Source: Halomonas campaniensis | Lineage (GTDB): Bacteria; Pseudomonadota; Gammaproteobacteria; Pseudomonadales; Halomonadaceae | Length of the DNA stretch: 64,000 nt | NCBI RefSeq assembly: GCF_002211105.1 | Contig: NZ_JPUA01000043.1 | Span: 138,838-202,837 of the forward strand | Direction: 5' to 3' | Shown here: positions 12,066 through 21,574 of the stretch, one piece after another | Position numbering within the stretch: the first letter of the stretch is position 1 | How the letters are laid out: each line of letters opens with the position of its first letter | The notes under the pieces: generated by a model | Told to the model about the DNA's origin: nothing | The model's input: only the letters and a program-made list of their open reading frames with translations | Database searches by the model: none | Made by a program: the position numbers and the translations under genes

Positions 12066-13396
12066 ATACCACCCCGCTCTCTTTCCCAGGTAAGAAAAAC
12101 AGTGGCGACAGCGTCGTCAACGGCGTTGATCTATCGGTTAATTTTGCTGGCATCAAAGCCCCCAATCCGTTCTGGCTGGCCTCTGCACCGCCCACCGACA
12201 AGGCCTACAACGTGGTACGCGCCTATGAGGCGGGCTGGGGCGGCGTGGTGTGGAAAACCCTTGGCGAAGAGCCACCCGCGGTGAATGTCTCCTCGCGCTA
12301 CTCGGCCCATTACGGCAAGAACCGCGAGGTCATCGGCTTTAATAATATCGAGCTGATTACTGACCGTTCGCTTGAGATCAACCTTAAAGAGATCACCCAA
12401 GTGAAGAAGGATTGGCCCGACCGTGCGCTGATCGTCTCCATTATGGTGCCCTGCAATGAAGGGGCCTGGGCGTATATTCTGCCGCGGGTGGAAGCCACCG
12501 GCGCGGACGGCATTGAGCTCAACCTGGGCTGCCCCCACGGCATGCCGGAGCGCGGCATGGGCGCGGCAGTAGGCCAAAACCCCGATCTGATCGAAAAAGT
12601 CACCTACTGGTGTAAAAAGCACTACTCCAAACCGGTGATTGTAAAGCTCACCCCCAATATCACCGATATTCGCGTGGGCGCCCAGGCAGCGCTTAGGGGT
12701 GGTGCCGATGCGGTGTCGTTGATCAACACCATCAATTCAATCACCAGTATTGACCTGGACAATATGGTCGCCAAACCCACTGTGGGCCACCAAAGCACTC
12801 ATGGCGGCTACTGCGGCAGCGCCGTAAAACCCATTGCCATGAATATGGTGGCGGAAATTGCTCGCGACCCGGCAACGCCGACGCTGCCCATTTCAGGCAT
12901 TGGCGGCATTTCCACCTGGCGGGATGCGGCGGAATTTATCGCTCTAGGTGCGGGCAGCGTGCAGGTGTGCACCGCGGCAATGCTCAACGGTTTCCGCATT
13001 GTAGAGGAGATGAAGGACGGCCTCTCTCGCTGGATGGCGGAAAAAGACTACGATTCCATCGAGGCGTTCTCCCGTAAGGCGATACCGCAAACCACTGACT
13101 GGAAACATCTGGATATCAACTTCAAGACCATCGCCAAGATCGATCAGGATCTGTGCATCGAGTGTGGCCGCTGCTATATCGCTTGCGAGGATACTTCGCA
13201 CCAGTCGATTGCCAAGCTTACCGAGCAGGACGGCGCGCGGCGTTATGAAGTGATTGAAGAGGAGTGCGTAGGCTGCAATCTCTGCCAGATCACCTGCCCG
13301 GTGGAAAACTGCATCACCATGGTGCCCCAGGAAACCGGTCAACCCTTCCTAGCCTGGGATAACGACCCGCGTAATCCCTTCCGGGTTGCCTCTTAA
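12062..13396 (+). CDS. preA: NAD-dependent dihydropyrimidine dehydrogenase subunit PreA
   Basis: This is the FMN/substrate subunit that reduces uracil or thymine to the 5,6-dihydro form. A dihydroorotate-dehydrogenase-like barrel carries the pyrimidine loop ELNLGCPHGMPERGMG with Cys157, equivalent to the catalytic Cys671 of mammalian DPD; the preceding Ser of DPD is Gly here. The C-terminus has two ferredoxin-type 4Fe-4S motifs (Cys365, 368, 371, 375 and Cys402, 405, 408, 412). The length of 444 residues exceeds that of E. coli PreA by a short N-terminal extension. A terminator follows at 13426. Confidence 0.95.
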   Translation: MNTTPLSFPGKKNSGDSVVNGVDLSVNFAGIKAPNPFWLASAPPTDKAYNVVRAYEAGWGGVVWKTLGEEPPAVNVSSRYSAHYGKNREVIGFNNIELITDRSLEINLKEITQVKKDWPDRALIVSIMVPCNEGAWAYILPRVEATGADGIELNLGCPHGMPERGMGAAVGQNPDLIEKVTYWCKKHYSKPVIVKLTPNITDIRVGAQAALRGGADAVSLINTINSITSIDLDNMVAKPTVGHQSTHGGYCGSAVKPIAMNMVAEIARDPATPTLPISGIGGISTWRDAAEFIALGAGSVQVCTAAMLNGFRIVEEMKDGLSRWMAEKDYDSIEAFSRKAIPQTTDWKHLDINFKTIAKIDQDLCIECGRCYIACEDTSHQSIAKLTEQDGARRYEVIEEECVGCNLCQITCPVENCITMVPQETGQPFLAWDNDPRNPFRVAS

Positions 13397-13425
13397 GCTC
13401 TTAACCCTCTCTTTTACACTTCCCG

Positions 13426-13448
13426 CCGCCCTCAGTCTGTGAGGGCGG
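13426..13448 (+). terminator. Terminator of the pyrimidine operon
   Basis: A 9-bp perfect stem (CCGCCCTCA / TGAGGGCGG) with loop GTCTG lies 30 bases after the preA stop. The U tract is poor, so termination may be weak. Confidence 0.65.
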
Positions 13449-13505
13449 TCGCGTTTCGCGCAACGTGCTGTTCCATCACCAAGTAGCGACAAGACACAGT
13501 ATCCT

Positions 13506-13546
13506 TGAGAATATGAGAAGCTGTCGCATATAGAATATTTTCTCAT
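13506..13546. promoter_or_regulatory. Possible operator upstream of the binding-protein gene
   Basis: A 7-bp inverted repeat (ATGAGAA at 13513-13519, TTCTCAT at 13540-13546) with a 20-bp spacer lies just upstream of the gene at 13560. It does not match the Fur consensus well. It is an inference only. Confidence 0.25.
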
Positions 13547-13559
13547 AAAAGGAAGATCG

Positions 13560-14423
13560 ATGAAGTTCGCTATCACTACCACCGCCATACTCTTAGCAAC
13601 TGCCAGCGCCACCGTGAGCGCTGACCAGCGAATCGCCACCTTCGATTTAGGCAGCCTGGATACGCTGGATGCGCTAGGTTTAAATGCGCAGGTAGTGGGT
13701 GTGCCGAAAGCCAGCCTGCCTGACTATCTTGAGCAATATGCAGCCGATAACGTCACCGATATTGGCGGCCTGCGCTCACCGGATATGGATACTCTTGGCG
13801 AAAGCGAGCCCAGCCTGATTCTCTACACTGGCCGCCAGGGTGAGTGGGAAGAAGAGCTTGGCGAAATCGCCCCGCTGCTCAACACCAGCTTGCAGGGTGA
13901 CGACTATCTGGCTGCTTTTGACGCCAATGTACGCGAACTAGCGAGTCGTTTAGCAGTGGAAAGAAAAGCCGAAGAGGCGCTTGGTACACTGCACGCAGAG
14001 ATTGAGACCCAGCGCGAAGCGTTAAGCAACGCCCCCCGCACGCTGGTAGTAACCCACAACGGCGGCAATCTGATGCTGAATCAACACCCGGTCGTTCACG
14101 ACGTACTGGGCATTGCAGCATTAGAGATGCCCGCAAATGTCACTTCTGAAACCCGCGGTAACCGTACCTTTACCCCGCTTTCACCTGAGGCAATTAGTGA
14201 AATTGATCCGCAAGTCGTGCTGGTAATTGATCGCAGCGCCGCGATTGGCGATGAACCCGCCAACGCTGATGCTTTAGCGCAAACGTTCTTAGATGCGGGA
14301 GCTGAGAAAGCGCGGGTCGTTATGTTAACGCCCGCGCTATGGTACCTCTCAGGCGGTGGACTGCAGAGCCTGGCGCTTCAGGTTGAAGAAGTGGCTGCGG
14401 CACTGAACTCGCCAAGGGAGTAG
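13560..14423 (+). CDS. Periplasmic iron-siderophore/heme-type ABC binding protein (orphan)
   Basis: This 287-residue protein begins with a Sec signal peptide ending near TVSA-DQ (residue 21). The body matches the helical-backbone (type III) substrate-binding fold of FecB/FatB/CeuE proteins: an opening ATFDLGSLDTLDALGL, a conserved VGVPKASLPDYL, and a central GGLRSPDMDTLGESEPSLIL segment. The family binds catecholate siderophores or similar ferric chelates for an ABC importer. No permease or ATPase gene lies nearby, so it must use a distant transporter. RBS AGGAAG precedes the ATG. Confidence 0.75.
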   Translation: MKFAITTTAILLATASATVSADQRIATFDLGSLDTLDALGLNAQVVGVPKASLPDYLEQYAADNVTDIGGLRSPDMDTLGESEPSLILYTGRQGEWEEELGEIAPLLNTSLQGDDYLAAFDANVRELASRLAVERKAEEALGTLHAEIETQREALSNAPRTLVVTHNGGNLMLNQHPVVHDVLGIAALEMPANVTSETRGNRTFTPLSPEAISEIDPQVVLVIDRSAAIGDEPANADALAQTFLDAGAEKARVVMLTPALWYLSGGGLQSLALQVEEVAAALNSPRE

Positions 14424-14436
14424 GTGCTCGCTAGAC

Positions 14437-14465
14437 TATTACCCCCTCTTGAAGAGGGGGTAATA
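14437..14465. terminator. Bidirectional terminator between convergent genes
   Basis: A perfect palindrome centred at 14451 (stem core TTACCCCCTC / GAGGGGGTAA) lies between the binding-protein gene and the first chemoreceptor gene. Confidence 0.8.
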
Positions 14466-14478
14466 CTGCCTAAGTATT

Positions 14479-14510
14479 GGGAAATACAAGTATCGGGAAA
14501 TACAAGTATC
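14479..14510. repeat. Two tandem copies of a 16-bp unit
   Basis: The unit GGGAAATACAAGTATC occurs exactly twice (14479-14494 and 14495-14510), followed by a degenerate partial copy GAGAAATC. It is in the 3' flank of the chemoreceptor gene and probably a slippage duplication. Confidence 0.8.
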
Positions 14511-14539
14511 GAGAAATCTAAGCGGCGGAACACGTGAGC

Positions 14540-16234
14540 TTAGAAAGCTTCCCAATCATCTTCAGCACTCGCCGTGGTTTTGCTACTGGCTTGACTGCGA
14601 GTCGCTGGCCGCATAAGCGCAGGCGACTTTTGTTGGGGGGCAGCTAACGGGGCGCGTTGCGTATGGCTCTCCCCTTCCGCTAAGCGAAAGGCTGAAGCAA
14701 CGCTTTCAAGCCGCGCCGCCTGCTCTTCCAACGAGCTTGCCGCTGAGGAAGCTTGCTGAACCAGCGCCGCGTTCTGCTGGGTCACCTCATCCATCTGGGC
14801 AACCGCCTGGTTGACCTGCTCAATACCCGAGCTCTGCTCCTGGGATGCCGCGGATATTTCATCCATGATATCGGTCACCCGGCGCACAGAGGCAACCACT
14901 TCACGCATGGTTTCCCCTGCGCTTTCGACTAATGTTGAGCCCTCTTTTACCTGGGTTGATGACGCCTCAATCAGCGCTTTGATCTCTTTAGCGGCATCCG
15001 CACTGCGGCTCGCCAGGTTTCGCACTTCGCTGGCCACCACGGCAAAACCACGCCCTTGTTCACCTGCCCGAGCGGCTTCCACCGAGGCATTAAGCGCCAA
15101 AATATTGGTTTGAAAGGCGATAGAGTCGATAACGCTTATGATATCCGCCACTTTTTGTGAACTGCTGGAAATGCCGTGCATGGTGGTAATCACCTGCTCA
15201 ACCACTTCGCCACCGTTGCTTGCCGTGCTCGATGCATCATTTGCCAACTGGCTCGCCTGACGGGCGTTATCAGCATTCTGTTTAACGGTAGCGGTTAACT
15301 GCTCCATGCTGGCGGCGGTTTCCTGCAGAGAAGCGGCCTGCTGCTCGGTACGCGACGATAGATCCGCGTTACCACTGGCAATTTCACGCGCGCCGATATG
15401 GATAGAGCCGCTGCTATCGCGCACTTCTGATACCGTTTTGGCTAAGCCGCTCTGCATATGCTGCATGGCGATAAACAGCTTACCAATCTCATTACGGCCA
15501 CGATCACTGACTTTCCCTGAAAGATCATTTTGGGCAATACGTTCAAAGTGCGTTACCGCCTCATTTAACGGTTTTACAATTGAGCTGACCATGGCAATGC
15601 GAACAAATAGAACCGTTAACGCTGCAATTAAGAGTACAGCGATATCAATGTAGGTGATGAGCTGCATATCGTTTTCATAACCGGTAACCAATTGGTCACC
15701 GCGCTCAACCAAGAATTCATTGAAAGCTATACTCGCGTCCATAAACTGCTGATTCAAAGCACTAGTTCGTTCTTTTGCAGTGCGAAAACCAGCCTCATCA
15801 CCTGCTTCTAACGCTTCGCCTTGAGGGATCAGTCCTTGCTGCATAAGGTTATTAAAGGAAGTGATCACCGCTTCAGCTAGCTCGGCCTGAGTAGCACGAG
15901 GATCGTATGACTCAAAAGTTGCAAAGAACTCCTGGGCAGCCGTTTGAAAAGTTGCCGCTTGAGCGAGGTAATCACTCGCTGCGCCGGTATTACCTTCGTG
16001 TTCCGCGTCTAAACTATTCAAATAAAATAGCTGCGTATAGGAGACTGATCGTTGGCTACGATTAAGAGGCAGCATTTGATGCATTGTGATGTTATCTAGC
16101 TCATCAAGGGACTCTCCCCCCTTTTTCCCAGACTGATGACTGAGAAAAGCAATTATTACAATTAACACTGAAAAAATAGCGAGCATGAGAGTCAAACTCA
16201 TCTTCACTGAGATATTACTAAGTAGTCGGTTCAT
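14540..16234 (-). CDS. Methyl-accepting chemotaxis protein (chemoreceptor 1)
   Basis: This 564-residue class I receptor has a transmembrane helix at about 12-30, a four-helix-bundle periplasmic ligand domain (about 35-190), a second helix at about 193-215, and a HAMP domain (about 215-268). The signalling domain has the conserved hairpin tip [20 protein letters not shown]. The tail ends DWEAF, a CheR/CheB-tethering pentapeptide of the NWETF type. The signalling half is nearly identical to the neighbouring receptor at 16576-18291 while the sensor halves differ, so this is a tandem duplication with diverged ligand sensing. The ligand is unknown. Confidence 0.95.
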   Translation of the reverse strand: MNRLLSNISVKMSLTLMLAIFSVLIVIIAFLSHQSGKKGGESLDELDNITMHQMLPLNRSQRSVSYTQLFYLNSLDAEHEGNTGAASDYLAQAATFQTAAQEFFATFESYDPRATQAELAEAVITSFNNLMQQGLIPQGEALEAGDEAGFRTAKERTSALNQQFMDASIAFNEFLVERGDQLVTGYENDMQLITYIDIAVLLIAALTVLFVRIAMVSSIVKPLNEAVTHFERIAQNDLSGKVSDRGRNEIGKLFIAMQHMQSGLAKTVSEVRDSSGSIHIGAREIASGNADLSSRTEQQAASLQETAASMEQLTATVKQNADNARQASQLANDASSTASNGGEVVEQVITTMHGISSSSQKVADIISVIDSIAFQTNILALNASVEAARAGEQGRGFAVVASEVRNLASRSADAAKEIKALIEASSTQVKEGSTLVESAGETMREVVASVRRVTDIMDEISAASQEQSSGIEQVNQAVAQMDEVTQQNAALVQQASSAASSLEEQAARLESVASAFRLAEGESHTQRAPLAAPQQKSPALMRPATRSQASSKTTASAEDDWEAF

Positions 16235-16575
16235 GGGTAAGAGCCTCGCTTCCTGAGCTTTTCGCTCCGGCTGTGCTTAAAGTTAAGAGAGGCAACTCAT
16301 GCCCCCTGTATCATTAGGAGTAATCAGCCCCCTTTGGGTTACTTGATATTACAACCCTCACTCAACCTAAAACATCGAGTTCATACTTGTTAACAATTGG
16401 CCTGTTTTCACGCCAACTACTTTCTATAAAAATTAATGGCTTATAAAAATTCGCGCGGATGATTTCTCATCCGCGCGCTAGGTTTTACTTTACGTCTATT
16501 CAGCGTTTGTTGCGCAGCAACGGTAGTTGCGTTGCTAAATAATTGAGCTATTAAAACCTAAATCGAGACTCAGGC
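16235..16575. other. Intergenic region between the two chemoreceptors
   Basis: 341 bp without a gene. It holds the terminator of the upstream receptor (16452-16477) and must hold the promoter of chemoreceptor 1. No sigma-28 promoter like the one before chemoreceptor 2 could be found here. Confidence 0.6.
16452..16477 (-). terminator. Terminator of chemoreceptor 2
   Basis: A perfect 11-bp stem (CGCGCGGATGA / TCATCCGCGCG) with a TTTC loop is followed on the minus strand by AATTTTTAT. It separates the transcription of the two receptor genes. Confidence 0.85.
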
Positions 16576-18291
16576 TTAAAAGGATTCCCACTCCTGGTCG
16601 ACGCTACTCGTTTGCTGGCTGCGCGGCGCTGGCCGCAGTAAGGCGGGCTGTGGTTGTGACGAGTGTTGTGACGAGCGCTGCGCAGAACCCTGTAAAGAGC
16701 GTTGTGGCGAGGTTAACGGTGCATGCTGCGTGCGGCTCTCTCCTTCCGCTAAACGAAAAGCCGAGACAACACTTTCAAGCCGCGCTGCCTGCTCTTCCAA
16801 CGAGCTTGCCGCAGAAGAAGCCTCTTGAACCAGGGCCGCGTTCTGCTGAGTCACCTCATCCATCTGGGCAACCGCCTGATTGACCTGCTCAATGCCCGAG
16901 CTCTGTTCCTGAGATGCTGCGGAGATTTCATCCATGATATCGGTTACGCGGCGCACAGAGTCAACCACTTCTCGCATGGTTTCCCCTGCGCTTTCAACTA
17001 ATACTGAACCCTCTTTCACCTGGGCGGACGATGCTTCGATCAACGCTTTGATCTCTTTCGCTGCGTCCGCACTACGGCTCGCCAGGTTACGTACTTCGCT
17101 GGCCACCACCGCGAAGCCACGCCCTTGTTCACCTGCCCGCGCTGCTTCCACCGAGGCATTCAGCGCCAGAATATTGGTTTGGAAAGCGATAGAGTCGATA
17201 ACGGTAATAATATCTGCCACTTTTTGCGAACTATCATTAATACCGTGCATAGTGGTAATGACTTTTTCAACCACTTCACCACCGTTGCTGGCCGTGCTTG
17301 AGGCATCGTTTGCCAACTGGCTGGCCTGACGGGCGTTATCGGCATTCTGCTTAACGGTGGCGGTTAACTGCTCCATACTGGCGGCCGTCTCCTGCAGAGA
17401 AGACGCCTGCTGTTCAGTGCGCGATGATAGATCCGCGTTGCCACTGGCAATTTCACGCGCCCCGATATGGATAGAGCCGCTGCTATCGCGCACCTCAGAA
17501 ACGGTTTTAACCAAATTACCCTGCATATACTGCATGGCGCTGAACAGTTTGCCGATCTCGTTACGCCCGCGGTCTTTAATCTTGTGCGACAAGTCGTTTT
17601 GCGCAATACGCTCAAAATGCGCGACCGCTTCGTTTAGTGGTTTGACAATCGCCCCCACCATGGCGATGCGCACAAACAGCACGATTAACGCGGCAATTAA
17701 AAGTACCGCAATATCGATATAGGTGAGGAACTGCATGTTACTGTCATAAGCATCAACCATTATCCTATTTTGCGCCGCCATGTAATCGTTGTAGGCCGTT
17801 CCCGCCTCTATGAACTGCTGATTTAAATCACTGGCCGTCTGCCTTGCATTGCGAAACTGTTCACCGTCACCCGCTGCCAACGCTACTTCTTGGGGCATCA
17901 AACCCTGCTCCGTCAAGTCCTGGAAACTGGCCAGTAAGGTTTCCACAAGGGGCGTCTGAATAGCGATCGACTCAAATCTGGAAAAGTATGCCTGAGCTGC
18001 CTGCTGCGCGCTCTGTGCCTCAGTCAGGTAATCACGCGCTGCGCGCGTATCCCCTTCATAAGCCGCAACATAGCTATTCACGTAAAACAGCTGTGCGTTC
18101 GCAATGGACAGCTGCCCCCGATTAACTGACCGCATTTGGTCTGCTGCACGGTCAACCTCTTTAAGCGACGAGCTACCCTCTACACCTGCTTGATAGCCAA
18201 GAAAAGCAATGATGATTATTAGCAGTGAAAAAATGACCAAAACAAGCGTTAAGCTCATTTTAATCGAGATATCTTTAAGAATGCGATTCAT
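16576..18291 (-). CDS. Methyl-accepting chemotaxis protein (chemoreceptor 2)
   Basis: This 571-residue paralogue of the downstream receptor has the same architecture: helix, four-helix periplasmic domain, helix, HAMP and MCP signalling hairpin. The signalling domain differs from that of receptor 1 by only scattered residues, while the periplasmic domain is diverged. It also has a Gln/Ser-rich linker before the C-terminal EWESF pentapeptide, which should recruit CheR. A near-consensus sigma-28 promoter lies 122 bases upstream, so expression is expected with the late flagellar regulon. Confidence 0.95.
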   Translation of the reverse strand: MNRILKDISIKMSLTLVLVIFSLLIIIIAFLGYQAGVEGSSSLKEVDRAADQMRSVNRGQLSIANAQLFYVNSYVAAYEGDTRAARDYLTEAQSAQQAAQAYFSRFESIAIQTPLVETLLASFQDLTEQGLMPQEVALAAGDGEQFRNARQTASDLNQQFIEAGTAYNDYMAAQNRIMVDAYDSNMQFLTYIDIAVLLIAALIVLFVRIAMVGAIVKPLNEAVAHFERIAQNDLSHKIKDRGRNEIGKLFSAMQYMQGNLVKTVSEVRDSSGSIHIGAREIASGNADLSSRTEQQASSLQETAASMEQLTATVKQNADNARQASQLANDASSTASNGGEVVEKVITTMHGINDSSQKVADIITVIDSIAFQTNILALNASVEAARAGEQGRGFAVVASEVRNLASRSADAAKEIKALIEASSAQVKEGSVLVESAGETMREVVDSVRRVTDIMDEISAASQEQSSGIEQVNQAVAQMDEVTQQNAALVQEASSAASSLEEQAARLESVVSAFRLAEGESRTQHAPLTSPQRSLQGSAQRSSQHSSQPQPALLRPAPRSQQTSSVDQEWESF

Positions 18292-18412
18292 TTACAGAAC
18301 TGCTCCAGGGGTTAGATTAGTTTTTGGTAATTCATATAATCTAGCTAGAGACGTTCCAGCGATTTTAGACTAAATTAAATTAACCGTTTGATTGCTATTC
18401 AAAACTTTATCT

Positions 18413-18439
18413 TTATCGGCTAATAGATCTTCAACTTTA
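18413..18439 (-). promoter_or_regulatory. Sigma-28 (FliA) promoter of chemoreceptor 2
   Basis: On the minus strand this reads TAAAGTTG, 11 bases, GCCGATAA. The E. coli FliA consensus is TAAAGTTT-N11-GCCGATAA, so 15 of 16 positions match with exact spacing. It points at the receptor gene starting at 18291. Confidence 0.85.
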
Positions 18440-18463
18440 GTCTAATTAAAACTCAACCATTTC

Positions 18464-18493
18464 ACCGCCGTGACTTCGCTAAGCCACGGCGGT
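18464..18493 (-). terminator. Terminator of the RND efflux operon
   Basis: A 9-bp perfect stem (ACCGCCGTG / CACGGCGGT) with a 12-nt loop lies 33 bases beyond the RND stop on the minus strand. It is followed by a T-rich stretch. Confidence 0.65.
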
Positions 18494-18525
18494 TAGGTAG
18501 GGGAAAAGCAATCCAGTGTAGGGTG

Positions 18526-21500
18526 TTATTTATCGGGGTGTATGCGTATCCGGTAGAGCACACAGTAAACCACCGGTAGTACAATGAGGGTTAACAGCGT
18601 AGCGACGCCAAGACCACCGATCAGCGCAACCGCCATACTGGCGAAGAAAGCATCGCTAATCAGCGGGATCATCCCCAGCATGGTGGTCAGGGCGGCCATG
18701 GCGACCGGGCGAACCCGGCTGACGGCTGCTCGCACCACCGCGTGGTAGCGATCTCGGTGTAGCGGCAACTGCACGTTGATCTCCTCCACCAGCACGATGG
18801 CATTTTTAATCACCATACCGATCAAACTTAGCGTGCCCAGCAGCGCCATAAACGAGAAAGGCATACCGGTGAGCAACAGCGCGCCGACTACGCCAATAAT
18901 GGTTAATGGCACCAGCGACCAAATAGCCAACGGCTGACGGAAGTTATTGAACAGCACCACAGTGAGAATAAACATCATCACTATCCCCAGCGGCAGCGAA
19001 GCAAACAGCCCACTTTGCGCTTCCCCCGCGGTCTCAAACTCACCACCCCACTCAAGCCGATAACCCGAGGGCAGATCTAACGCTTCCACCCTTGGGCGAA
19101 TCTCGGCCAATACGCTGGCGGCGGTCATCCCGCTTAACGGGTCAGACTCACCGTACACCGCCAGCATGCGCTCGCGATTGCGGCGCATAATTAGCGGGTC
19201 AGCCGCCTGGGTGGTGATATCGCTGATCACTTGATCGGCGGTGATATAGCGGTTTTGCTCTGCGCTCCAGACGTTAAGTGAACCGAGATTATCCACATCG
19301 TGGCGCTGCTTAGGGATAGCCCGTGCCACTATCGGAATCAGGTCGCTGCCGTCGCGGTAAATGCCCACTTGGCTGCCACTGGTACTCAGGGCCAGGGTGC
19401 TGGCCAGGTCTTCACGGGTCACGCCCAGCCTACGTGCTGTATCTTCAAGAAAAACGGGCTCAATCGCCTGAACGCGGTTACGCCAGCTGGTGCGCACGCT
19501 GGTCATATTGGGCGTATCACGGAACATGGCTTCAACCTGATCACCCAACTGACGCAGCACTGCCGGGTCACTGCCGTAGAAGCGTGCCTCAAGTTTGGCT
19601 TTCGGTGCGGGGCCGACTTCCAACGGGGCGATTTTATAGTCGATATCGCTATGGTCGCGCTTAAGCACTTGCTCAACATCTGCCATGCGGTCATGTTGAG
19701 TCGCTTTATCGTCGGTTTCGACTATTAGCTGCGCATAGCTTGCGTAGCGGTCTTCCGGCGAATAGGTGAGGGTAAAGCGCTGCGCCCCACCGCCCACGGT
19801 GGTGGTCAGGTGGCGAACCCCGGACATCTCCATCACGCTCTCTTCCAACTCGCTAACGCGGCGCTGGGTTTCGAGAATATCAGTGCCTTCCGGCGTGCGG
19901 TAATCGACAAAAAAGATCGGCGTATTGGAGGCTGGGAAAAAGGCATTTTTAACCGAACCAAAGCCAATCACGGCACCCACCAATACGGCCATCATCAGTA
20001 CCAAGGTTAGCCAGCGCCAGCGAATACCGGCGATAATCACGCGGCCTACAAAACGGTAAACCACGCCTTTGTAGGGATCCTCCTGACCATCGCCGGGGGC
20101 AACGTTGCGGAAAAATAGCTTGAAGTAGAAGGGCGTTAACGTCAGCGCCGTGATCCAGCTCAGCAGCAACGAGTAGAGCAGCACGAAGAACAGCGAGCCG
20201 ATAAACTCACCGGTGGTGTCGGGCGATAAACCGATGGGCGCAAAGGCGGCAATCGCGATTAGCGTGGCCGCCAACAGGGGCCAAGCGTTTTGGCGAATCA
20301 CTTGGTGGGCTGAATCACGAATAGTGTTACCGCGCTTTAACCCCACCAACATGCCTTCGGTGACCACAATGGCGTTATCCACCAGCATTCCCAGGGCGAT
20401 AATCAGCGCCCCCAGCGAGATTTTCTCCAGCTGCAGCCCGTGAAAGCGCATCAACATAAAGGTGCCGATAATGGTGATCAGCAGAATAAAGCCCATTAAT
20501 AGCCCGCTGCGCCACCCCATAAACAGCATCAACACCACGATGACGATGGCCACCGCCTGGATCAAGCTGACCAGGAAACCGGATACCGCGTCATCGACCA
20601 CCTGGGGCTGGTTGTAAACGACGTTTAGCTCCATGCCCAGCGGCGTGCGGTTTTGCAATTCATCCAGACGCTGCTCTAGCCGCTCCCCCACCTCGACCAC
20701 ATTGACGCCGCTTTCAAACGAGACGCCCAGCGAGATCGCCGGTCGACCCATATCGCGGTAAAGCTGCTGGGGCTGCTCCGCCAGCTCACGGCTTACATCG
20801 GCAATATCGCTCAGCCGTACCAACTCGCCATCGCCCTCGCTGACAATCAGGGCGCGCAGATCGTCAATATTCGCCGCACTGCCCGTGGGCGTGATGCGAA
20901 AACGACGGCCATCCTGTTTAAGATGCCCTGAGTCTGCCACGGCATTTTGAGTCTCAAGCAGCTGCTGTAGGCGAGAAAGCGGAATATTGAGCGCACGCAG
21001 GCGTTCGCGATCAACTTCGATATAGATGCGCTCTTCGTGCTCACCGCTTAATGATACCTTTGCAACGCCCTTCACCAGCGCGAGCTCGCGCTTAAGAAAA
21101 TCAGCATGATCAGCCAGATCCGGCATGCTATAGCCCTCGCCGGTCAGGTTAACCATAAAGCCAAACACATCGCCAAAGTCGTCGTTAACGAGGGATTGGC
21201 TTGCTCCTGGCGGAAGCGCGGCCTGAGCGTCCTGTACTTTACGGCGCAGCGAGTCCCACAGTTGCTGCAACTCTTCGTTTTGTACCGTGCTTTCAAGCTC
21301 GACGGTAATCTGCGAGAGGCCATCAGAGCTTACCGAACTAACACGCTTAATCGATGACATCTCCTGGATCGACTCTTCCAGGGTCGAGGTGACTTCCTGT
21401 TCGACCTCTTCAGGCGTCGCTCCGGGATACTGCGTGGTGATCAACGCATTGCGAATGGTAAATTCAGGGAACTCCAACTGGCCCATGCCTAAAAACGATA

Positions 21501-21573
21501 GCGCGCCGCCCGCCAGCAGCACCACCGTCATTAAATAGCTGGCCGCGCGGTGGCGTAGGAAGTAGTCGACCAT
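18526..21573 (-). CDS. RND efflux pump inner-membrane transporter (HAE1-like)
   Basis: This 1015-residue proton-driven exporter shows the duplicated RND layout: helix 1 near the N-terminus, a large periplasmic loop, helices 2-6 at about 330-490, a second periplasmic loop, and helices 8-12 at about 850-1010. The TM4 motif reads LVDNAIVVTEG, so it keeps one Asp where AcrB has two adjacent Asp residues, a pattern seen in TriC/MdtB-like clades. It starts one base after the adaptor gene stop. No outer-membrane channel gene is adjacent, so a TolC-type partner elsewhere is expected. The substrate is unknown, probably drugs or detergents. Confidence 0.93.
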   Translation of the reverse strand: MVDYFLRHRAASYLMTVVLLAGGALSFLGMGQLEFPEFTIRNALITTQYPGATPEEVEQEVTSTLEESIQEMSSIKRVSSVSSDGLSQITVELESTVQNEELQQLWDSLRRKVQDAQAALPPGASQSLVNDDFGDVFGFMVNLTGEGYSMPDLADHADFLKRELALVKGVAKVSLSGEHEERIYIEVDRERLRALNIPLSRLQQLLETQNAVADSGHLKQDGRRFRITPTGSAANIDDLRALIVSEGDGELVRLSDIADVSRELAEQPQQLYRDMGRPAISLGVSFESGVNVVEVGERLEQRLDELQNRTPLGMELNVVYNQPQVVDDAVSGFLVSLIQAVAIVIVVLMLFMGWRSGLLMGFILLITIIGTFMLMRFHGLQLEKISLGALIIALGMLVDNAIVVTEGMLVGLKRGNTIRDSAHQVIRQNAWPLLAATLIAIAAFAPIGLSPDTTGEFIGSLFFVLLYSLLLSWITALTLTPFYFKLFFRNVAPGDGQEDPYKGVVYRFVGRVIIAGIRWRWLTLVLMMAVLVGAVIGFGSVKNAFFPASNTPIFFVDYRTPEGTDILETQRRVSELEESVMEMSGVRHLTTTVGGGAQRFTLTYSPEDRYASYAQLIVETDDKATQHDRMADVEQVLKRDHSDIDYKIAPLEVGPAPKAKLEARFYGSDPAVLRQLGDQVEAMFRDTPNMTSVRTSWRNRVQAIEPVFLEDTARRLGVTREDLASTLALSTSGSQVGIYRDGSDLIPIVARAIPKQRHDVDNLGSLNVWSAEQNRYITADQVISDITTQAADPLIMRRNRERMLAVYGESDPLSGMTAASVLAEIRPRVEALDLPSGYRLEWGGEFETAGEAQSGLFASLPLGIVMMFILTVVLFNNFRQPLAIWSLVPLTIIGVVGALLLTGMPFSFMALLGTLSLIGMVIKNAIVLVEEINVQLPLHRDRYHAVVRAAVSRVRPVAMAALTTMLGMIPLISDAFFASMAVALIGGLGVATLLTLIVLPVVYCVLYRIRIHPDK

Positions 21574-21574
21574 A

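Noticed and set aside
13506..13546. Fur box before the siderophore-binding protein
   Set aside because: The repeat does not fit the GATAATGATAATCATTATC pattern; listed only as a possible operator.
14479..14510. CRISPR-like repeats
   Set aside because: Only two 16-bp units in direct tandem with no spacers; simple duplication.
16235..16450. Sigma-28 promoter for chemoreceptor 1
   Set aside because: No sequence close to TAAAGTTT-N11-GCCGATAA was found on the minus strand.
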